Assembly (NCBI RefSeq): GCF_042683405.1
Contig: NZ_JBHUJS010000010.1
Location: 124,001 to 188,000 of the forward strand
Length of the DNA stretch: 64,000 nucleotides
Direction of reading: 5' to 3'
Source of the DNA: Telluria sp042683405
GTDB lineage: Bacteria; Pseudomonadota; Gammaproteobacteria; Burkholderiales; Burkholderiaceae_D
Positions 59,169-64,000 of this stretch are shown here, piece by piece (the first letter of the stretch is position 1; each line of letters starts with the position of its first letter). The translations under genes were made by a program, and so were the position numbers. Under the pieces are notes generated by a model that saw only the letters and a list, made by a program, of their open reading frames with translations, was not told where the DNA came from and ran no database searches.

Positions 59169-59178
59169 TCGGACAAAC
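59151..59178 (-). terminator. Perfect 12-bp hairpin GTTTGTCCGACA-N4-TGTCGGACAAAC
   Basis: Two bases after the stop of the TPP enzyme gene (minus strand). The left arm is the end of repeat unit 3; the right arm is its inverted copy. No T-run follows, but the stem is strong and is followed by ACCCCCGCGGGGGT (59140-59152), a second palindrome. Confidence 0.6.
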
Positions 59179-59179
59179 G

Positions 59180-60877
59180 TTATTTGCCGGAGGCGACGGC
59201 GGCGGCGCGGATGGCTTCCAGCGTCAGGTTCGGGGTGATGAGGTTGCCGTCGTAGCGCAGCTCGATCAGTGCCGGCAGCGAGTGCGCGGCGGTGTGGGCG
59301 AGGGCGCGCGCGAGGGCAGGGGCGAATTCGGCGGTCTGCGTGACTACTTCGCCATGCGCGCCATACGCGCGCGCCAGCGCGGCGAAGTCGGGGTTGTGCA
59401 GGGTGGTGCCGGATACGCGGCCCGGGTAGTCCCGCTCCTGGTGCATGCGGATGGTGCCGTACATGCTGTTGTTGAAGACGATGATGATGAGGCCGGCCTT
59501 GTACTGGACGGCGGTGGCAAGCTCCTGGCCATTCATCATGTATTCGCCGTCGCCTGCGAAGGTGACCACGGTGCGCTCCGGATGGACGATCTTGGCGGCG
59601 ACGCCGGACGGGACGCCGTAGCCCATGGCGCCGTTGGTCGGGGCGAGCTGGGTGCGCATGCCGCCGTAACGGTAGAAGCGGTGCGCCCACGAGGCGTAGT
59701 TGCCGGCGCCGTTGGTGAGGATCGTGTCGCGCGGTACCGCTGCCATCAGGTCCTGCACCAGTTGCCACAGGTCGAGCGGGGCGCTGCCGTCCTTGAAGAT
59801 GGGCGGCTGCTGCTGGTAGGCGGCCAGTTCGGCCTTCGCCTCTTCGATGGTATGCCGCCAGGCGGAAGCGTCCACCGGTGCCATCGCGGCGAGCATGGCG
59901 CAAGCCTGCGGCGCGCCGCTGTTGATCATCAGGTCGGCCTGGTAGACGCTGCCCAGTTCTTCGGCATCCGCGTGGATGTGGACCAGGTGCTGCTGCGGCA
60001 CCGGGGAGGCCAGCAGGGTGTAGCCGCCGGTGGTCATCTCGCCGAGGCGCGGGCCGATGGCGATCACCAGGTCTGCGTTCTTCACGCGCGCAGCCAGCTT
60101 CGGGTTGATGCCGATGCCGACGTCGCCAATGTAATTAGGATGCGCGTTGTCGAGCAGGTCCTGGAAGCGGAAGGTGCAGCCAACCGGCAGGCTGTTCGCT
60201 TCTGCAAAGCGGCGCAGGTCGGCGCAGGCCTGTTCGTTCCAGGTGCCACCGCCCAGCAGGACGATCGGGCGCCTGGCTTCGGCCAGCATGCCGCGCAGGG
60301 TGTCGATCTGCTGTGCCGACGGCGACGCCTGCACCGGCTGGTACGGGCGCGTGTCCGCGACGTCCGCTTCGGTGATCAGCATGTCTTCCGGCAGGGCCAG
60401 CACGACGGGGCCGGGACGGCCGCTGGTCGCGACCTGGAATGCGCGCGCGAGGTATTCGGGGATGCGGTCGGCGCGGTCGATCTGCGCGACCCACTTGGCC
60501 ATCTGGCCATACATGCGGCGGTAGTCGATCTCCTGGAACGCTTCGCGGTCGATGAAGTCGTTGCCGACCTGGCCGATGAACAGGATCATCGGGGTGGAAT
60601 CCTGGTAGGCGGTGTGGACGCCGATGGAGGCGTTGGTGGCGCCCGGGCCGCGGGTGACGAAGCAGATGCCCGGCTTGCCCGTCATCTTGCCGTAGGCTTC
60701 GGCCATGAACGCGGCGCCGCCTTCCTGGCGGTTGATGATGAAGCGGATGCCGGAATCGTGCAGCGCGTCGAGCACGTCGAGGTAGCTTTCGCCGGGCACG
60801 CCGAAGGCGGTATCCACGCCGTGGACTTGGAGGGCATCGACCAGGATCTGGCCGCCGGAGCGAAGGTTTTGCGTCAT
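59180..60877 (-). CDS. Thiamine pyrophosphate enzyme, acetolactate-synthase-like
   Basis: 565 residues with the three-domain TPP architecture. The N-terminal PYR domain has the cofactor-activating Glu52 in NRQEGGAAFMAEAYGK; the C-terminal PP domain has GDGEYMMNGQELATAVQYKAGLIIIVFNN, the metal/TPP motif. The family includes IlvB, acetolactate synthases, glyoxylate carboligase and benzoylformate decarboxylase. No small regulatory subunit (ilvN) or valine operon is adjacent, and no FAD-binding hallmark is obvious, so an anabolic IlvB is less likely. Substrate unassigned. The start ATG is at 60877. Confidence 0.88.
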   Translation of the reverse strand: MTQNLRSGGQILVDALQVHGVDTAFGVPGESYLDVLDALHDSGIRFIINRQEGGAAFMAEAYGKMTGKPGICFVTRGPGATNASIGVHTAYQDSTPMILFIGQVGNDFIDREAFQEIDYRRMYGQMAKWVAQIDRADRIPEYLARAFQVATSGRPGPVVLALPEDMLITEADVADTRPYQPVQASPSAQQIDTLRGMLAEARRPIVLLGGGTWNEQACADLRRFAEANSLPVGCTFRFQDLLDNAHPNYIGDVGIGINPKLAARVKNADLVIAIGPRLGEMTTGGYTLLASPVPQQHLVHIHADAEELGSVYQADLMINSGAPQACAMLAAMAPVDASAWRHTIEEAKAELAAYQQQPPIFKDGSAPLDLWQLVQDLMAAVPRDTILTNGAGNYASWAHRFYRYGGMRTQLAPTNGAMGYGVPSGVAAKIVHPERTVVTFAGDGEYMMNGQELATAVQYKAGLIIIVFNNSMYGTIRMHQERDYPGRVSGTTLHNPDFAALARAYGAHGEVVTQTAEFAPALARALAHTAAHSLPALIELRYDGNLITPNLTLEAIRAAAVASGK

Positions 60878-61040
60878 GTTGTGTGCCTGCGGTTGGGTGG
60901 GCCGGATGGGCCGAGTCTGGATGATTCTATGTCAACGGGCGGGATGCAGGCTTGCAGAATGGCGACATCCAATTTCAAAAATCGCTATCGGAATGCGCAG
61001 GCCTGCTGCGGCCTACTCGGGCCGGCGGCATGGGGCAGGG

Positions 61041-61046
61041 TATAAT
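61041..61046 (+). promoter_or_regulatory. -10 box (TATAAT) of rnpB
   Basis: Perfect TATAAT seven bases before the predicted 5' end of the RNase P RNA. No good -35 hexamer is seen at 17 bases; the upstream region is GC-rich, and a stable-RNA promoter of this kind may rely on extended contacts. Confidence 0.65.
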
Positions 61047-61052
61047 AGCGCC

Positions 61053-61382
61053 TGATGCAAGCCAGACAGCCGCTGGCCGGCGCAAGCCGGCGGGAGGAAG
61101 GTCCGGACTCCATAGAGCAGGGTGACGGTTAACGGCCGTCCGCCGAAAGCCCCCGGGTATAAGGCGAGGAATAGGGCCACAGAGACGAGCGTATTAAGTT
61201 ACGGTGAAACGCGGTAACCTCCACCTGGAGCAATTCCAAATAGGCACGCGTTGAGGTGACTCGCTGAGCGTGCGGGTAGGAAGCTTGAGCGCCGGAGTAA
61301 TTCGGCGCCTAGAGGAATGGCTGTCATAGCGCAAACCGCAAGGGGCGCGCCGTAACAGAATCCGGCCTATCGGCTTGCTTCA
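61053..61382 (+). ncRNA. rnpB: RNase P RNA (M1 RNA, type A)
   Basis: About 330 nucleotides. Hallmark segments are GAGGAAGGTCCGGACTCC near the 5' end (P4 and J3/4), GACGGTTAACGGCCGTC, CCGAAAGCCCCCGGG, GGGTAGGAAGCTTGAGC and the conserved 3' ACAGAATCCGGC. Ends were set by helix P1: TGATGCAAGCC pairs with GGCTTGCTTCA at the 3' end, with one mismatch. It is the catalytic RNA that trims tRNA 5' leaders, with RnpA. A T-rich stretch (61384-61389) follows, then glpK 20 bases later. Confidence 0.97.
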
Positions 61383-61401
61383 ACTTTTTCTTCAGGATGC
61401 T

Positions 61402-62886
61402 ATGAGCGAATACATCCTCGCCCTTGACCAGGGCACCACCAGCTCCCGCGCGATCCTGTTTGACCATGCAGGCCACCCGCGCGGGATCGCGCAACAGGAA
61501 TTCCCCCAGCATTATCCCCACCCCGGTTGGGTCGAACACGATCCCGAAGACATCTGGGCCAGCCAGCTCGCGGTGGCGCAGCGCCTGCTGCGCGAGCAGG
61601 ATGTGCGTGCGTCCCAGGTCAGGGCGATCGGCATCGCCAATCAGCGCGAGACCACGCTGCTTTGGGATCGCCGCACCGGCCAGGCGGTGGCGCCGGCGAT
61701 CGTGTGGCAGGACCGGCGCACCGCTGCCCATTGCGACCGTTTGCGCGAGGAAGGCCACGCGCCTGCCATCCATGCGGCGACCGGCCTTGAACTCGACCCC
61801 TATTTTTCGGCGACCAAGCTGGCTTGGCTGCTGGACCACGTGCCCGGCGCACGTGCGAAAGCGGAGCAGGGCGCATTGTGCTTCGGGACCGTGGATAGCT
61901 GGCTTGCCTACCGCCTCACCGGCCGCCACGTGACGGACGCCAGCAACGCGTCGCGCACGATGCTATTCAATATCCATGACCTGTGCTGGGACGACGCGCT
62001 GCTGGCACTGTTTGGCATTCCGGGTTCGCTGCTGCCCGAGGTGGTCGGATCGTCCGGCGTCATCGGGCACACGCACGCCGACCTGTTTGGCGCGCCAATC
62101 GCGCTCGCCGGTATCGCGGGCGACCAGCAGGCCGCCACCTTCGGCCAGGCCTGCCATCGTCCCGGGATGGTGAAGAACACGTACGGCACCGGGTGCTTCA
62201 TGCTGATGCATGCAGGGTCGCACGCGCCGCGTTCGCACAATCGGCTGCTCTCCACGGTCGGCTGGCGCATCGATGCGGCGACCGACTACCTGCTGGAGGG
62301 AAGCGTGTTTATGGCTGGCGCCACCATCCAGTGGTTGCGTGATGGCCTCGGCATCATCTCCAGATCGGACGACGTGGAGGCGCTGGCGCAAACGGTGCCC
62401 GACAACGGTGGCGTTTATCTTGTTCCCGCGTTCGCAGGGCTCGGAGCGCCGCATTGGGACCCGTACGCTCGTGGTGCACTGGTCGGCATGACGCGCGGCA
62501 CCACGCGCGGCCACATCGCGCGGGCAGCTGTCGAAGCGATCGCCTATCAGAGCGCTGAGCTGCTCAATGCGATGCGCCGCGACACGTCATGCGAGGTGAC
62601 GGAGATACGCGCCGATGGCGGCGCCTCCCGCAACAACACGCTCATGCAATTCCAGGCAGACCTGCTCGGTGTGCCGGTCGTGCGGCCCCGGGTAACGGAA
62701 ACCACTGCGCTGGGTGCTGCGTTCCTGGCCGGCCTTGGCGTCGGCTTCTGGGGCTCGCGCGAAGAGGTGGGCGCGCAGTGGCGGTCTGAGCGCGTCTTCG
62801 ACCCGTCCATGAACAATGATCGGCGCGCTGCACTCATGGAGCGATGGAACCTCGCCGTGACGCGTTCCCTCAACTGGGCCGTATGA
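61402..62886 (+). CDS. glpK: Glycerol kinase
   Basis: 494 residues. Start ATG at 61402 with AGGATGC upstream. FGGY kinase signatures: DQGTTSSRAILFD at residue 9, ANQRETTLLWDRRTG, the glycerol-binding EHDPEDIWASQ, GIAGDQQAATFGQ, YGTGCFMLMHAG, and APHWDPYARGALVGMTRGT in the C-terminal domain. It phosphorylates glycerol to glycerol 3-phosphate. It starts only 20 bases after rnpB, so part of its transcription may come through the RNase P RNA promoter. No glpF or glpD is adjacent. Confidence 0.97.
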   Translation: MSEYILALDQGTTSSRAILFDHAGHPRGIAQQEFPQHYPHPGWVEHDPEDIWASQLAVAQRLLREQDVRASQVRAIGIANQRETTLLWDRRTGQAVAPAIVWQDRRTAAHCDRLREEGHAPAIHAATGLELDPYFSATKLAWLLDHVPGARAKAEQGALCFGTVDSWLAYRLTGRHVTDASNASRTMLFNIHDLCWDDALLALFGIPGSLLPEVVGSSGVIGHTHADLFGAPIALAGIAGDQQAATFGQACHRPGMVKNTYGTGCFMLMHAGSHAPRSHNRLLSTVGWRIDAATDYLLEGSVFMAGATIQWLRDGLGIISRSDDVEALAQTVPDNGGVYLVPAFAGLGAPHWDPYARGALVGMTRGTTRGHIARAAVEAIAYQSAELLNAMRRDTSCEVTEIRADGGASRNNTLMQFQADLLGVPVVRPRVTETTALGAAFLAGLGVGFWGSREEVGAQWRSERVFDPSMNNDRRAALMERWNLAVTRSLNWAV

Positions 62887-62904
62887 GCAATCGAGGACGG
62901 CCAG

Positions 62905-63837
62905 TCATACCGCTTCACCGGAGATCAACCGGGTGCCCAACACCTTTCGTCGCCATCCGAGTGCTAACAACGACACCAGGCCCGTTCCTAGCATGGCAAG
63001 CGAAGAAGGTTCTGGAACGGCACTGATGTAGGTAGTGGCAGCGAGGCCGATGCGAAGTTCATGCGGTTGTCCCGGGTTGAGTATTCCACTGTCAAAGCTG
63101 AAACTCATCCTGCCCGGATCGTACGCCAGGGTCCCCACCTGGGACGGACTGCCGAACTCGAGCTGGGTAAACAACGCCGCCGGATCAAGAAACAGCACGT
63201 ACTCTTCAGTCAACAAATTGACGATAGAGATTGTAAAGCCAATCCCGGCAGAAGCCTGTTCAAGTGGGGAGGTCGCAGCCGTCGGTCGGGATACTTGGAG
63301 GTAAGGGGTGGCATCAAATTCAAATGTCATCGTCTGCGGCTCGTCGTAGAGCACGAAGCGGAACGCGACTTCCGACGAAGCACTTCCACCCCAGGTACCA
63401 TTTGCTGTCGACTGGGCACTTGCGTCGCTGCGGGCCTGCATGTGCAGGTCTCCCGTCAGCAAACTGCCCAACTGCCGCTGGTCGACGTTACTGAAGTTCC
63501 CTCCAGGCGACGCGGATAACCGGGAAAAGTCGTTTTCGCTCGTGACTGGGCAGGGTGATCCAATACAGATCCCTGGAATATCAACCTGTTCGCTGGTGGG
63601 CGACACGATGTCGTACTCTACGGTGGCGCCAGTACGGTATGAGATTATCGCTCCGTTGAGGACTGAGGTGATCTCTCCAAAATCCGACGCAGTGTAGGGA
63701 GTGCCGTCTGCACGCAATATGCGCAGTTGGCTCACGTCGATGATAGCCGATGCGGTCACCTCCGCCTGCGCCGCAAGCGGCAAGGCGACGCCGGCGCAGA
63801 GGAAAAGTGTTGAGATGATGCTGGCTGGACGTCGCAT
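62905..63837 (-). CDS. PEP-CTERM sorting domain-containing protein
   Basis: 310 residues. A signal peptide (STLFLCAGVALPLAAQA) and a C-terminal PEP-CTERM signal: VPEPSSLAMLG at about residues 274-284, a hydrophobic helix (LVSLLALGW) and RRK, then 12 extra residues (VLGTRLISGEAV). Exosortase is expected to cleave at the PEP motif and attach or release the protein. The middle is a unique beta-rich domain with no family that I recognise. No exosortase gene is in the window. Start ATG at 63837, seven bases after AAGGAGG. Confidence 0.9.
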   Translation of the reverse strand: MRRPASIISTLFLCAGVALPLAAQAEVTASAIIDVSQLRILRADGTPYTASDFGEITSVLNGAIISYRTGATVEYDIVSPTSEQVDIPGICIGSPCPVTSENDFSRLSASPGGNFSNVDQRQLGSLLTGDLHMQARSDASAQSTANGTWGGSASSEVAFRFVLYDEPQTMTFEFDATPYLQVSRPTAATSPLEQASAGIGFTISIVNLLTEEYVLFLDPAALFTQLEFGSPSQVGTLAYDPGRMSFSFDSGILNPGQPHELRIGLAATTYISAVPEPSSLAMLGTGLVSLLALGWRRKVLGTRLISGEAV

Positions 63838-63983
63838 GTTGTTACCTCCTTTGATGTTATTCGGACAGGGTCGCTATTCAATGCTGGGGAGCGCCACGCT
63901 GACGTTGTGTCAGATGCTCGTGGAACGCTGCCGAGCGACCTTTTGAGCAGGATTGCCGGGATTAGCCCAAAACGATGTTTCAT
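63756..63983 (-). CDS. Possible leader peptide/overlapping ORF upstream of the PEP-CTERM gene
   Basis: 75 codons starting at 63983 directly after CAGGAGGAAGTC, a near-ideal Shine-Dalgarno. The frame runs out of phase into the PEP-CTERM gene, overlapping its first 82 bases, and has no recognisable domain; its C-terminal third is Arg-rich through the shadow of the other frame. It could be a translated leader that affects the PEP-CTERM gene, the remnant of a disrupted gene, or a chance frame. Low confidence. Confidence 0.3.
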   Translation of the reverse strand: MKHRFGLIPAILLKRSLGSVPRASDTTSAWRSPALNSDPVRITSKEVTTCDVQPASSQHFSSAPASPCRLRRRRR

Positions 63984-64000
63984 GACTTCCTCCTGTCGGC

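Noticed and set aside
58979..59176. 65-codon frame across the 56-bp array
   Set aside because: Open only because the repeat lacks stops in that phase; period is not a multiple of three, so units are read in different phases.
1..64000. tRNA or rRNA genes
   Set aside because: No T-arm/anticodon-arm pattern or rRNA segments were noticed; a covariance search would be needed to be certain.

Overview
The window is about 64 kb of GC-rich bacterial chromosome, gene-dense on both strands and dominated by housekeeping genes. Gene content points to a betaproteobacterium of the Burkholderiales, most likely Oxalobacteraceae (Massilia/Telluria/Janthinobacterium-like). Supporting signs are the BPSS1780-type membrane protein, DUF2782 and DUF2970 proteins, a twin-TM DUF2909 protein and a tiny oxidase assembly protein inside an aa3 oxidase cluster, pilT-yggS-proC synteny, a PEP-CTERM protein and a type-A RNase P RNA. 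The taxonomic call is inference; no rRNA gene is present to confirm it.

Layout. 1-6.1 kb: 3' end of a UvrD-type helicase, BPSS1780 membrane protein, homoserine kinase, DUF2782 secreted protein and DNA polymerase I. 6.2-11 kb: dienelactone hydrolase, ZIP metal transporter, sulfurtransferase, DMT exporter and Rieske oxygenase. 11.2-15.4 kb: xseB-ispA-dxs isoprenoid operon and a rhomboid protease whose 3' end is duplicated. 15.6-21.3 kb: diguanylate cyclase, cobalamin adenosyltransferase and glcDEF glycolate oxidase. 21.3-30.5 kb: glutathione peroxidase, pilU, pilT, yggS, proC, a YqjD/YqjE/YqjK-like envelope cluster, ubiA, oxyR, a third PilT/PilU-type ATPase and the heptose adenylyltransferase gene. 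30.6-36.7 kb: two NTF2-like paralogues, then a lower-GC accessory stretch (ClpP-like periplasmic protein, YD-repeat-like protein, duplicated hydrolase 3' end), then trmL, comF and bioC. 37-46 kb: a complete cytochrome c oxidase locus (coxB, coxA, small assembly protein, ctaG, DUF2970, coxC, DUF2909, surf1, SCO-like protein, ctaA, ctaB, senC). 46-54.6 kb: transporters, a NhaR-like regulator, DUF475/TerC-like protein, AIM24 protein and a GntR/ABC operon. 54.5-58.9 kb: rpoH under a perfect CIRCE operator, and ftsX-ftsE-ftsY with an exceptional Ala-Pro linker. 59-64 kb: a 56-bp tandem repeat array, a TPP-dependent enzyme, rnpB, glpK and a PEP-CTERM protein.

The genes make sense as modules: respiratory oxidase subunits sit with their heme A synthesis and copper-insertion factors; isoprenoid precursor genes (dxs, ispA) and ubiA feed quinone and heme A side chains; oxyR and glutathione peroxidase address peroxide stress; rpoH carries a heat-shock repressor site. 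I do not see a clearly new multi-gene system. The unusual material is at smaller scale: at least three families of short palindromic repeats at gene ends, two independent duplications of gene 3' ends associated with repeats or inserted DNA, a 3-unit 56-bp tandem array ending in a perfect hairpin, a 56-dipeptide Ala-Pro tract in FtsY, and a third retraction-type pilus ATPase beside oxyR behind a large palindrome. All functional statements come from recognised motifs and family knowledge; no searches were run.
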